From positions 2,167,501 to 2,231,500 of the forward strand of contig NZ_CP016294.1 in assembly GCF_001704155.1 (NCBI RefSeq): DNA of 64,000 nucleotides, read 5' to 3'. The notes beneath the pieces were generated by a model that saw nothing but the letters and a program-made list of their open reading frames with translations, searched no databases and was not told the origin of the DNA. Each line of letters starts with the position of its first letter. Position 1 is the stretch's first letter. The position numbers were made by a program, and so were the translations under genes. Source of the stretch: Stenotrophomonas rhizophila. GTDB taxonomy: Bacteria > Pseudomonadota > Gammaproteobacteria > Xanthomonadales > Xanthomonadaceae. Of this stretch, positions 33,436-41,980 are shown piece by piece.

Positions 33436-34846
33436 CGGTCTGTTCTGGCGTGCGGGGGCGGCGCTGGCACTCTGCCAGCTGGCCGGCTGCAACTTCGCGC
33501 CGGACTACGTGCGCCCGGAGGCGCCGGTTCCTTCGCGGTTCCCGGCGTCAACGATGGGCGGTATCGCGGCACCGGCCATTCCCTGGCAGGACTTCTTCCA
33601 CGACCCGGTACTGCGCGACCTGATCGGCAAGGCGCTGGTGTACAACCGCGACCTCGCCGGCGCGGCTGCGCGGATCGAACAGGCGCGCGCCCAGTTCCGC
33701 ATCCAGCGCGGCCAGCGCCTGCCCGGGTTGGACGCCAGCGCCTCCGGCCAGCGCCTGCGCACACCGCTCAGCGCCGCCGACGGCGCGCCCCGGGTCACCG
33801 TGGACAGCTATGGGCTGCAGGTGGGCATCCCGTCGTTCGAGCTGGATTTCTGGGGCCGCGTCGCCAACCTCAACGAAGTGGCGCGCCGCCAGTACCTGGC
33901 CACCGAGGAAGCCCGGAACACGGCGGAACTGTCGCTGGTCGCCAACGTCGCGGCCAGCTACTACGCCGTCCGCGCCAGCGACGAAGGCATCGTGCTGGCG
34001 GAGCGGTCGCTGGCCAGCCGTAACGAAACCCTGGAACTGGCCCAGCTGCGCATGGACGCCGGGCTCACGTCCTCCATCGATTTCAACCAGTCCTATGCGC
34101 TGGTGACCCAGACCGAACTGCAGCTGGCGCAGCTGCGGCGCACCCAGGGCCAGGCGCTGCAGCTGCTGCAGTTCCTGGTGGGGGCGCCGCTGCCGCCGGC
34201 ACTGCCGCCCGGGCTGCCGCTGGATCCCGACGCGCAGCTCACCCGGCTCGACCCCGGGCTGCCGTCGGCGCTGCTGGTAGCGCGCCCCGACGTGCGCCTG
34301 GCCGAGCACCAGCTGCGTGCCGCGAACGCCAACATCGGCGTGGCGCGGGCGCTGTACTTCCCGATCATCGCCTTGACCGGCGCGGGCGGCTACGCCTCCA
34401 ACGAGCTGTCCGGGCTGGTGTCGGACAGCAACCGGGTGTGGTCGTTCGGGGCCGGCGCGGTGTTGCCGCTGCTCGACTGGGGTGCCCGCCGTGCGCGCGT
34501 CGACGGGGCCAACGCCGCCCGCGACGAGCGGGAGACGGCCTACCAGTCCACCGTGCAGAACGCCTTCCGCGAAGTGGCCAGCGGGCTGGTGGCCGCCGAA
34601 CAGAACGACCGGCAGATCCAGGCGCAGATCCGCGCGGTGGAGGTGCAGCAGGCGCTGGTGGTCACCGCGCACGACCGCTACGACGTCGGCCTGACCCCGT
34701 ACCTGGAAGTGTTGGATGCCGAGCGCAACCATTTCGCCGCCGAACAGAACCTGCTGCAGCTGCGCGCAGCCGCGCTGCAGGACGCGGTGAACCTGTACGC
34801 CGCACTGGGCGGCGGCCAGGGCCAGCGGGAGATCCCCGTCGACTGA
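33428..34846 (+). CDS. RND efflux outer-membrane channel lipoprotein (NodT/OprM family)
   Basis: 472 residues. The start at 33428 overlaps the pump stop by 8 nt and gives a lipoprotein signal (LALCQLAGCNFAPDYVRPEAPVP), the standard OprM beginning. Two TolC-like repeats follow, with VARPDVRLAEHQLRAANANIGVARALYFPIIALTGAGG as the conserved mid-protein segment. It completes the tripartite pump. Confidence 0.9.
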   Translation: MRSGLFWRAGAALALCQLAGCNFAPDYVRPEAPVPSRFPASTMGGIAAPAIPWQDFFHDPVLRDLIGKALVYNRDLAGAAARIEQARAQFRIQRGQRLPGLDASASGQRLRTPLSAADGAPRVTVDSYGLQVGIPSFELDFWGRVANLNEVARRQYLATEEARNTAELSLVANVAASYYAVRASDEGIVLAERSLASRNETLELAQLRMDAGLTSSIDFNQSYALVTQTELQLAQLRRTQGQALQLLQFLVGAPLPPALPPGLPLDPDAQLTRLDPGLPSALLVARPDVRLAEHQLRAANANIGVARALYFPIIALTGAGGYASNELSGLVSDSNRVWSFGAGAVLPLLDWGARRARVDGANAARDERETAYQSTVQNAFREVASGLVAAEQNDRQIQAQIRAVEVQQALVVTAHDRYDVGLTPYLEVLDAERNHFAAEQNLLQLRAAALQDAVNLYAALGGGQGQREIPVD

Positions 34847-34886
34847 TTCTTTTCATGTTCCCGATATCCCAGCGAGGCCGTTTTCC

Positions 34887-36353
34887 ATGCGCATTCCCAC
34901 CCGAACCCTCTGCCTGGCCGCCGTGCTGCTGCCAGGCGCCATCGTCGCCCAGACCCGCGACGCTTCCCAGGACGCGGAGATCCAGCGGCTGCGCCAGACC
35001 GTGGACATGCTCACCGCGCGGATCCAGGCACTCGAATCCGGGCAGGCCACTGCGCCGCAGGCGGCGCCCGCCACGGCCACGCCCACCGCGCCAGCCGCTG
35101 CCGCGGCGGCTGCGCCGGGCGCGGTATCGGTGCCCGCCGCACCGCTGGTCGCGGCGTCGCCCGCGGCGTTGAACGTACCGCCGTCGCCGCTGCCGGCGCG
35201 CGACACCTTCGACGAGGACGAACAGGCGTCGGCCCGCGTGGACAACGAAATGCCCCCGGGCGATGAACTGGAGGGTTTCTTCCTCATTCCCGGCACCGGC
35301 ACGTGGCTGCGGCTGGGTGGCTACGCCAAGCTCGATGCGATGTTCGACAGCGGCGATGCCGGCGACAGCGACCAGTTCATCACTTCCGACATTCCGGTGG
35401 ATGGCGGCCGCGACAGCACCCGCTTCAACATGCACGCCCGCCAGACCCGGCTCACCCTCGAGGGCCGCCGCGATACCGGCGCCGGCCAGTTGCGTTTCCT
35501 GATCCAGAACGACTTCTTCGGCTCCGGCGGCAGCTACGGCTACCGCCTGCGGCATGCGTGGGGGCAGCTGGGCAATACCTACGTGGGCTTTGGCTGGTCG
35601 GCCTTCATGGACCTGGATTCGGGCCCGGATACGCTGGATTTCGCCGGCCCTGGCGCGTCGCCGTCGGCGCGCGTGGCCAGCATCCGCCAGTACTTCCCTC
35701 TGGGCAACGGCAACCAGTTCATCCTCGCGGCCGAGCATCGCGCCCCCGAACTGCAGTTCTACGGCGCCACCCAACGCTCGCGCACGGCCGCACCCAACCT
35801 GGTGCTGGCCGCCCGGCATGAAGCGGACTGGGGCAGCCTGCAGGCGTCCGGCCTGCTGCGGTACCTGGCCTACGATTCGGCGCAGGACAGCAATGAGGGC
35901 AGCGACAGCGCCACCGCCGGCGGGCTGGCCCTCAGCGGCACCTGGGGCTGGGGCGACAATGGCGACTACATGGTGTTCGGTGCGCTGGGCGGGCAGGGCA
36001 TCTCAGCCTTCATTGGCGATCTTGGCGGGTTGAACCTTGACGGCGTGGTCGATCCCCAGGGCGACCTGCAGGTGCTGCAGCAGTACGGCGGATGGCTGGG
36101 CTACACGCACCACTGGTCGCAGCGCTGGCGCACCACCTTGACCTACAGCCGGTTGTATCTGGAACGTGACCAGCTGCTCGACCCGACCGTGTTCCGCCGC
36201 AGCGACTACGCCGCCGCCAACATCATCTGGCAGCCGGCGCCGAGCTGGAGCTGGGGCGCGGAGTTGCTGTACGGCAAGCTGCAGGAGCAGAGTGGCGCCA
36301 GCGGCGATGTGTTCCGCCTGCAGACCGCGCTCAAGTACGACTTCGTGAAATAG
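34887..36353 (+). CDS. DcaP-family outer-membrane porin
   Basis: 488 residues: signal peptide, a short coiled coil (DAEIQRLRQTVDMLTARIQALE, ~30-52), an Ala/Pro linker, then a long beta-barrel starting GTWLRLGGYAKLDAMFDSGDAGD, ending in an aromatic-terminated strand (ALKYDFVK). N-terminal coiled coil plus barrel is the DcaP trimeric porin layout for small negatively charged substrates. It lies 40 bp after the efflux operon and 8 bp before the MipA/OmpV gene. Confidence 0.78.
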   Translation: MRIPTRTLCLAAVLLPGAIVAQTRDASQDAEIQRLRQTVDMLTARIQALESGQATAPQAAPATATPTAPAAAAAAAPGAVSVPAAPLVAASPAALNVPPSPLPARDTFDEDEQASARVDNEMPPGDELEGFFLIPGTGTWLRLGGYAKLDAMFDSGDAGDSDQFITSDIPVDGGRDSTRFNMHARQTRLTLEGRRDTGAGQLRFLIQNDFFGSGGSYGYRLRHAWGQLGNTYVGFGWSAFMDLDSGPDTLDFAGPGASPSARVASIRQYFPLGNGNQFILAAEHRAPELQFYGATQRSRTAAPNLVLAARHEADWGSLQASGLLRYLAYDSAQDSNEGSDSATAGGLALSGTWGWGDNGDYMVFGALGGQGISAFIGDLGGLNLDGVVDPQGDLQVLQQYGGWLGYTHHWSQRWRTTLTYSRLYLERDQLLDPTVFRRSDYAAANIIWQPAPSWSWGAELLYGKLQEQSGASGDVFRLQTALKYDFVK

Positions 36354-36361
36354 GAGACGTC

Positions 36362-37744
36362 ATGGCTACGCGCAGACTACGAAGAGTGCTGCTGGTCAGT
36401 GCACTGGCCGCCGCCGGCCCGGTGGTCGCGCAGGACGCCATGCTCGGCACCATCCTGGAAGAGCCCGGCAGCGCCGGGCTGGGCTTCCTCGGCAGGATCG
36501 AATCGTCACCGTACAAGGGCGCCGACGACCGGGTCGATATCATGCCGCTGTACCTGTACGAGGGCGAGCGCTTCTTCCTGCGCTCCAACGCGGCCGGCGT
36601 GCGCTTCACCCCGCGCGAGGACCAGGGCCTGGAACTGTTCGTCGAACGGCGGCTGGAAGGCTACCCGGAAGACGAAACCCCCGACATCCTCGAGGGCATG
36701 GAAACCCGCAACAGCGAGGCCGACATCGGCGCGCGTTATTACTTCAAGCACGACAACCACGCGCTGGATTTCACGGTCCGCCAGGACATCTCCAATAATT
36801 CAAACGGCACCGAAGTGCGCGCCGGGTACGGGTATACGCTGCGCGGCGACCGCTGGGCGCTGCAGCCGGTGCTTACGCTGGGCTGGCGCAGTGCCAAGCT
36901 CAACGACTATTACTTCGGCGTGGAGCCCTATGAAGTGACTCCGGAGCGCACCGAGTATTCGGCCGGCAGCGGGTTGGACATCACCGCCGGCCTGTACGGG
37001 CGCTACCGCATCCTGCAGAACTGGAGCCTGGTCGGCGGCGTGTTCGCCAAGCGCTATTCCAGCACCATCCGCAACAGCCCGCTGGTGGACAGTGACATGC
37101 AGTGGGGCGCGATGGTCGGCGCCGCCTACGACTTCGGCAATGGCCAGGTGCGCTGGGACAAGGAGGGCACCCCCACCTACGTAAAGGTGTTCTACGGGCG
37201 CGATTCGGACGACGGCTGCCACCTGGTCAAGATCATGACCTTCAGCTGCGTCAGCCTCAACGATGACGATCCCACCGACATCTGGGGCGTACACGTGGGC
37301 CGCCCCTTCGTGTCAGGCCTCAACGGCTGGCCGCTCGACCTGGTCGGCTACGTGGGCGTGCTGCGCCACGACGAGAAGGGGCACCAGCCGGATTCTTGGC
37401 AGATCGATGCCTACATGAAGGGCTTCTATTACGGCTTCCCGTGGTCGCACCGGGTCAAGACGCGGCTTGGCTTTGGTTTCGGCGTGTCCTACGCCGAACG
37501 CGTGCCGTATGCGGAAGTGCAGTCGCAGGCACGCCGCGAGCGCAACACGTCCAAGGTGCTGAACTACCTGGATCCCAGCATCGATGTGAGCCTGGGCGAC
37601 ATCTTCGGCAGCGAGCGCTGGCACGAGCTGTACTTTGGCTTCGGGGTATCGCACCGTTCCGGCATCTTCGGTTCGGCGCAGATGCTGGGCACCGTCGATG
37701 GCGGCTCCAACTACATCTACACCTATCTGGAAGGCGCGTTCTAG
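36362..37744 (+). CDS. MipA/OmpV-family outer-membrane protein with C-terminal extension
   Basis: 460 residues, far longer than the ~250 usual for MipA/OmpV. Residues 1-265 fit the family (LGFLGRIESSPYKGADDRVDIMPLYLYEGERFFLRSNAAGVRF; a final strand GAMVGAAYDFG). About 195 more residues form extra amphipathic strands with two Cys (DDGCHLVKIMTFSCVS) and end in phenylalanine (YLEGAF). MipA scaffolds murein synthases and OmpV-like proteins bind host ligands; no role can be given to the extension. It ends 4 bp into the convergent gene's stop region. Confidence 0.75.
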   Translation: MATRRLRRVLLVSALAAAGPVVAQDAMLGTILEEPGSAGLGFLGRIESSPYKGADDRVDIMPLYLYEGERFFLRSNAAGVRFTPREDQGLELFVERRLEGYPEDETPDILEGMETRNSEADIGARYYFKHDNHALDFTVRQDISNNSNGTEVRAGYGYTLRGDRWALQPVLTLGWRSAKLNDYYFGVEPYEVTPERTEYSAGSGLDITAGLYGRYRILQNWSLVGGVFAKRYSSTIRNSPLVDSDMQWGAMVGAAYDFGNGQVRWDKEGTPTYVKVFYGRDSDDGCHLVKIMTFSCVSLNDDDPTDIWGVHVGRPFVSGLNGWPLDLVGYVGVLRHDEKGHQPDSWQIDAYMKGFYYGFPWSHRVKTRLGFGFGVSYAERVPYAEVQSQARRERNTSKVLNYLDPSIDVSLGDIFGSERWHELYFGFGVSHRSGIFGSAQMLGTVDGGSNYIYTYLEGAF

Positions 37745-38337
37745 CGCCGCGCAGGGGAGGCCGCAGGATCCCGGTCCTGGCGGAACAGGAGGGCGATGGC
37801 GATGTACGCCACGCCCATGGCCAGCAGTGCCAACCCCACGCCCCAGGACGCGGAGGCGCGCCCGGCCCAGGCCACGCCGCTCACGCACACCACCGCGGCC
37901 ACCAGCGCTACCAGCCCCGACACCAGGGAGATCCAGCGCTTGCCGCCCGGTGCAAACCGTAATGCCAGGCTGATCTTCGCGATGGCCTGCACCACCAGTA
38001 CTGCGGCCACCGTGGTCGCCACGGCGTACGCGGCCCACTCGGGGTGCGTGTAGATGGCCACGCCACCGATGATCTGCGCCGCACCCAGCAGGATGGTCAT
38101 CGCAAAACTGGGCAGGCCGTGCAGCAGGAAGGCCTCGGTCAGCTGCAACGCACCGGCAATCACCAGCAGGCCGGCCACCAGTACCGTCATGGTGCGGACC
38201 ATGAAGGAGGAGGCGTAAATGCCGAACGCGCCCAGCACCAGCAACAGCACGCCCACGATCAACAGGCGCTGCCAGCTGGACTTCATTGCCACGCCGATGG
38301 AGCCGGGGTCCTTGCCAAGTCGGGAGAACACGGTCAT
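37741..38337 (-). CDS. HdeD/DUF308-family membrane protein
   Basis: 198 residues with six membrane helices in paired repeats (LLIVGVLLLVLGAFGIYASSF; MTVLVAGLLVIAGALQLTEAF; MTILLGAAQIIGGVAIYTHPEWAA and three more), as in HdeD, linked in E. coli to acid resistance. AGGAG precedes the ATG. Cytoplasmic membrane; exact role unknown. Confidence 0.83.
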   Translation of the reverse strand: MTVFSRLGKDPGSIGVAMKSSWQRLLIVGVLLLVLGAFGIYASSFMVRTMTVLVAGLLVIAGALQLTEAFLLHGLPSFAMTILLGAAQIIGGVAIYTHPEWAAYAVATTVAAVLVVQAIAKISLALRFAPGGKRWISLVSGLVALVAAVVCVSGVAWAGRASASWGVGLALLAMGVAYIAIALLFRQDRDPAASPARR

Positions 38338-38483
38338 GACAGGCCACTCCTGGGAGACCGTCCAATTACCCGCCCGGCATGGTTATGCAGCAGTGAAACC
38401 CGCACCAGTATTTTCCGCAAACACATGGCCCTAACGTGTCCGCTCCTATACCAGCGCAACAACCGCCACGGGGGCGCAGTGCC

Positions 38484-39875
38484 ATGTCGCAACGACTGAC
38501 TGTCCGGATTCTGGGTGCCTTGGTTTCGATCGGCCTGGCCGCGTCGGCAGGGGCGCATTCGGCATTGCAGCCGGCACCGGAGGGCGATGCTTCCGCGCCG
38601 CCGGCGACCGGCGTGGCACCTGCCGCCACGCTGTTCACCAACGTGCGCATCTTCGACGGCACACACGGCCGACTTTCCGCACCCAACAACGTGCTGGTGC
38701 AGGGCAACACCATCGCGCGCATCTCGGCCGGTGCGATCGACGCGCCCGGCGCGCGGCGCATCGACGGGCGCGGCCGCACGCTCATGCCCGGGCTTATCGA
38801 CATGCACTGGCACAGTATGTTCGCCGGCATTCCGATCCAGACGTTGATGACGGCCGATACGGGTTACATCAACATCGTGGCCGGGGCAGAGTCCCGCAAG
38901 ACGCTGCTGCGCGGCTTCACGACCGTGCGTGACGTTGGCGGCGCGGTGTGGGGCCTGAAAGCAGCGATCGATGCCGGCCACGCCGACGGGCCGCGCATCT
39001 GGCCCTCTGGCGCGATGATCACCGTGACCAGCGGCCACGGCGATTTCCGTGAGGCCTCCGACCTGCCGCGCACCGTGGGCCAGCCCGGCTCGCGGCATGA
39101 CGTACTCGGTGACAGCGCCATTGCCGATACGCCGGACGAGCTGCGGGTGCGGGTGCGTGAGCAGCTGATGCGCGGCGCCAGCCAGATCAAGCTCACCGCC
39201 GGCGGCGGCGTCTCTTCCCCGCACAGCCCGCTGGACGTGGTGACCTTCACCGAACCGGAAGTCCGCGCGGCGGTGGAAGCAGCCACCGACTGGGGCACCT
39301 ACGTGACGGTGCACGCCTACACCCCGGAAGCGATCCAGCGCGCCATCCGTGCCGGGGTGAAGTGCATCGAGCACGGCAGCCTGATGGACGACGCCACCGC
39401 CCGCCGCATCCGCGATACCGGCACCTGGCTCAGCACGCAGCCGTTCCCGCCGGAGCTGGCCAACGCCTTCCCGAAAGGATCGGAGCAATGGGAAAAGGCG
39501 CAGGAAGTGTTCGCCGGCACCGACCAGACCTACCGCTTCGCCATCAAGTACAAGCTCAAAACCGCCTTCGGCACCGACGTACTGTTTTCCAGTGCGTTGG
39601 CCTCGCAGCAGAACCGCATTCTGGCCAGCCTGACACGCTGGTACACGCCGGCCGAAGCGCTGGTGATGGCCACCGGCACCAACGCCGAGCTGCTGGCGTT
39701 GTCGGGCAAACGCAGCCCTTATGCCGGGCGCGTGGGGGTGGTGGAGGAGGGGGCGCTGGCGGACCTGCTGCTGGTCGAAGGCGATCCGCTGGCCGACATC
39801 AACGTCATCACCAACCCGGATGCCAACTTCAACGTGATCATGAAGGACGGCAAGATCTTCAAGGACGAGCGCTGA
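38484..39875 (+). CDS. Exported amidohydrolase (imidazolonepropionase-like), second copy in the window
   Basis: 463 residues from ATG 38484, giving the signal MSQRLTVRILGALVSIGLAASAGA. Metal-binding motifs: DMHWHS, a candidate carboxylated Lys in QIKLTAGGG, VHAYT, EHGS and GTDVLF; flanking strands NVRIFDG and GALADLLLVEGDPL complete the beta-sandwich. It aligns in plan with the enzyme at 477 but is clearly diverged. Probably periplasmic; substrate unknown. Confidence 0.83.
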   Translation: MSQRLTVRILGALVSIGLAASAGAHSALQPAPEGDASAPPATGVAPAATLFTNVRIFDGTHGRLSAPNNVLVQGNTIARISAGAIDAPGARRIDGRGRTLMPGLIDMHWHSMFAGIPIQTLMTADTGYINIVAGAESRKTLLRGFTTVRDVGGAVWGLKAAIDAGHADGPRIWPSGAMITVTSGHGDFREASDLPRTVGQPGSRHDVLGDSAIADTPDELRVRVREQLMRGASQIKLTAGGGVSSPHSPLDVVTFTEPEVRAAVEAATDWGTYVTVHAYTPEAIQRAIRAGVKCIEHGSLMDDATARRIRDTGTWLSTQPFPPELANAFPKGSEQWEKAQEVFAGTDQTYRFAIKYKLKTAFGTDVLFSSALASQQNRILASLTRWYTPAEALVMATGTNAELLALSGKRSPYAGRVGVVEEGALADLLLVEGDPLADINVITNPDANFNVIMKDGKIFKDER

Positions 39876-39880
39876 GCGGA

Positions 39881-40255
39881 TCAGCCACCGGTGTTCATGC
39901 TCATCCCACCGCCTGCTTTGAAGTACAGCACCAGATACACCACGCGCCAGAAAATGAAGGCGTAGGCGCCGCACAGCAGGATCTGCAGGACCAGGTGCGA
40001 CTTCATGCGGCTTAACCGCCACAGCCCGTCGCAAAGGTTCAGAAGCAGCAGGCTGACCCCGATCGTGACCACCACGTAGCCGGCCACGGTGGGGTTGACC
40101 AGGTCGAGGTCGCCCGGCCCCGCGCGAACGACCTCCAGCCCGGCGGCAGTGATCAGCGAGGACACCGCCATGTTGCGCGTGTTCTCGAAAATCAGCCGCA
40201 GCACGCCATTGTCGAACAGCTGGACGGCGATACGTCGGAGCAGGGCGGGCAGCAT
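39881..40255 (-). CDS. Small membrane protein of unknown function
   Basis: 124 residues from the ATG at 40255, chosen because GAGGA lies upstream; the longer frame to 40378 adds a low-hydrophobicity, Pro/Arg-rich stretch. About three membrane helices (VAGYVVVTIGVSLLLLNLCDGLW; HLVLQILLCGAYAFIFWRVVYLVLYF). It resembles small membrane proteins of Xanthomonadaceae but no named family was recognised. It ends 5 bp after the amidohydrolase stop. Confidence 0.6.
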   Translation of the reverse strand: MLPALLRRIAVQLFDNGVLRLIFENTRNMAVSSLITAAGLEVVRAGPGDLDLVNPTVAGYVVVTIGVSLLLLNLCDGLWRLSRMKSHLVLQILLCGAYAFIFWRVVYLVLYFKAGGGMSMNTGG

Positions 40256-40493
40256 GGGGCATTCCTCGCGGCGTGAACCGGGCTCCGCACAGGGTTGTAC
40301 CGGGCGCATGAAAAGCGCGTGGAAGAACGGGCCAGTAGATTTACTGAGCGTGCCGGGCGGCAATGGATGTTCGCGCACGCGTCATCGTTGCTGTTAAGTA
40401 AGAGTACGCACGATGTCCCCGCGGCTTTACTGATGCGCCGGAACGGGCCCACCGCCAGACTTTGGTCAGGTGATCGCTAGTGGGGCAGGCCCG

Positions 40494-40958
40494 ATGTCCA
40501 GACTGACTTCCAATCGTTCCTCCGCTGGCCTGGTGCAGGTGCGCGGCCCGCGCCCGACCGCGCTGTGCGGCATCTCCGATGTGTCTTCCGGCAGGTACAG
40601 CCGCCTGCCAGCCGCCCGGCTGGTGCGCTTCGGCGCGGAGGTGCGGGATCCGGAGCAGGCAGCCCAGGCAGGCGACGTATGGGGCGACGCGTCGCGGCAG
40701 GCCGGGCAGGCCACTGTCGCCAGTGCCACGCTGGATGCGTCGTATCGTGGACAGGATTTCCATGTAACCGCGTGGCAGCCCCAGGGGAAGCCCGCCTTCG
40801 TGTTTGTGGTCGCGTTGAGGGACCAGCGCTGGATCCAGCCGGATGTGGCCGAAGCGGTCGACTTCGACGAGGTGCTGCGCAATGCGGTGGCGTTTGTCGA
40901 ACGTGTCCTGGATGCCCAGCTGGATCCTGAGAAGCCCGACACGCCGGGGCCGGGCTGA
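40494..40958 (+). CDS. Hypothetical protein (154 aa)
   Basis: Start at ATG 40494. Third codon positions are GC-rich as in neighbouring genes and the composition is balanced, unlike the Arg/Pro/Ala-rich frame on the opposite strand. The C-terminal half (FHVTAWQPQGKPAFVFVVALRD then VDFDEVLRNAVAFVERVLDAQLD) reads as a small alpha/beta domain. No family was recognised. It precedes the CHAD gene by 45 bp. Confidence 0.5.
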   Translation: MSRLTSNRSSAGLVQVRGPRPTALCGISDVSSGRYSRLPAARLVRFGAEVRDPEQAAQAGDVWGDASRQAGQATVASATLDASYRGQDFHVTAWQPQGKPAFVFVVALRDQRWIQPDVAEAVDFDEVLRNAVAFVERVLDAQLDPEKPDTPGPG

Positions 40959-41003
40959 GCGGATTCGATACACTCAGGGCGACGTCATGGCGCGGAGTCA
41001 CCC

Positions 41004-41792
41004 ATGCTGGCAGATGCACCTGGTGCGGTAGCGCGGGAGCTCCTGGCGCAGGATGGCGCCCGTGTGATGGCGGCGTTGGCTGCCCCCGGCGACCAGAACG
41101 AAGGCATCCATGCGGCACGCAAGGCCATCCGGCGCATGCGGGCGGTGCTGGCGCTGCTGGATGAGGATGAGTTCGAGCTCGAGCGGGAGGATCGCTCGCT
41201 CCGACGGCTCGGCAAAAGCCTTTCAGCGCTTCGGGATGCGCATGTGGTGGTCGAGGCGGCCAAACGGCTTCAGGCCTTGCACCCCGGTCCCGCGTGGGCG
41301 GGGGTGGTGGGCACGCTTGAGCAGAGGCGCTCGGGCATTCTGCAGCGCGCCGCGGCCGTCGACCCCCAATTTGCGCGCAGGCGCAGGACGATCGAGCGCG
41401 TTCTGCAGCGGCTTGAGGCCCAGCCATGGGAGCGCCTGCGACGGCGGCACGTTCGGGCCGCGCTCGCACGCAGCGAGCGACGGGTGAAGCGGGCCGCCTC
41501 CCGCGCGGCTTCGGACGGTGACGCCGAAGCCATCCACCGTTGGCGAAGACGTGTGCGACGACTGCGCATGCAACTCGATGCCGGGCAGGCGCTCGGCGCG
41601 TTCGGCGGGCATGCCAAGGGCCGCGTTGCCAGCAACGGGAGGGCGAAGGCACTGCACAGGACCAGTGATGGGCTGGGCTGGCTTCAGGACCTGCAGATGC
41701 TGCGGAACCTGGTCCGGCGGATGCCGGCGGAAGAGGGCAAGGCCGATGTGCTGCTCCAGATCGACCGGCAACGTGACGAGATCAGCCCCTGA
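41004..41792 (+). CDS. CHAD-domain protein (polyphosphate-binding)
   Basis: 262 residues. CHAD hallmarks are helical repeats with conserved basic residues: IHAARKAIRRMRAVLALL, LGKSLSALRDAHVVVEAAKRL, IHRWRRRVRRLRMQL and LHRTSDGLGWLQDLQMLRNL. CHAD domains bind inorganic polyphosphate through basic surfaces. No CYTH triphosphatase domain is fused or adjacent. Confidence 0.83.
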   Translation: MLADAPGAVARELLAQDGARVMAALAAPGDQNEGIHAARKAIRRMRAVLALLDEDEFELEREDRSLRRLGKSLSALRDAHVVVEAAKRLQALHPGPAWAGVVGTLEQRRSGILQRAAAVDPQFARRRRTIERVLQRLEAQPWERLRRRHVRAALARSERRVKRAASRAASDGDAEAIHRWRRRVRRLRMQLDAGQALGAFGGHAKGRVASNGRAKALHRTSDGLGWLQDLQMLRNLVRRMPAEEGKADVLLQIDRQRDEISP

Positions 41793-41869
41793 CCTGCGGT
41801 TCCCGCCTATTTGTGTGACGCATCACGCGAGCCGGGATCGACCGCCGGTAGCTGCAGATTTCACCACAA

Positions 41870-41916
41870 TGTCACCCATGTCACCTCAATGACATCAATT
41901 TTGGCGTCAATGTCAC
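41870..41916 (+). promoter_or_regulatory. TGTCAC repeat cluster upstream of the trimeric adhesin
   Basis: TGTCAC occurs at 41870, 41879 and 41911, with an inverted TGACA at 41890, all within 47 bp and 65-110 bp before the adhesin start. The 9-bp spacing of the first two suggests cooperative binding of a transcription factor. Confidence 0.35.
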
Positions 41917-41980
41917 GACGGCGTCATGCACGGCGACAGCGGATGGGGCGTTCTAGTGGCTTCTCACCCAGAGCCCGCCC

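Noticed and set aside
29743..33492. Minus-strand frame of 1249 codons opposite the RND operon
   Set aside because: Mirror of three well-supported efflux genes; low-complexity His/Arg/Gln-rich product, no family features.
40477..41652. Minus-strand frame of 391 codons over the hypothetical and CHAD genes
   Set aside because: Arg/Pro/Ala-rich product typical of antisense frames; CHAD motifs are clear on the plus strand.
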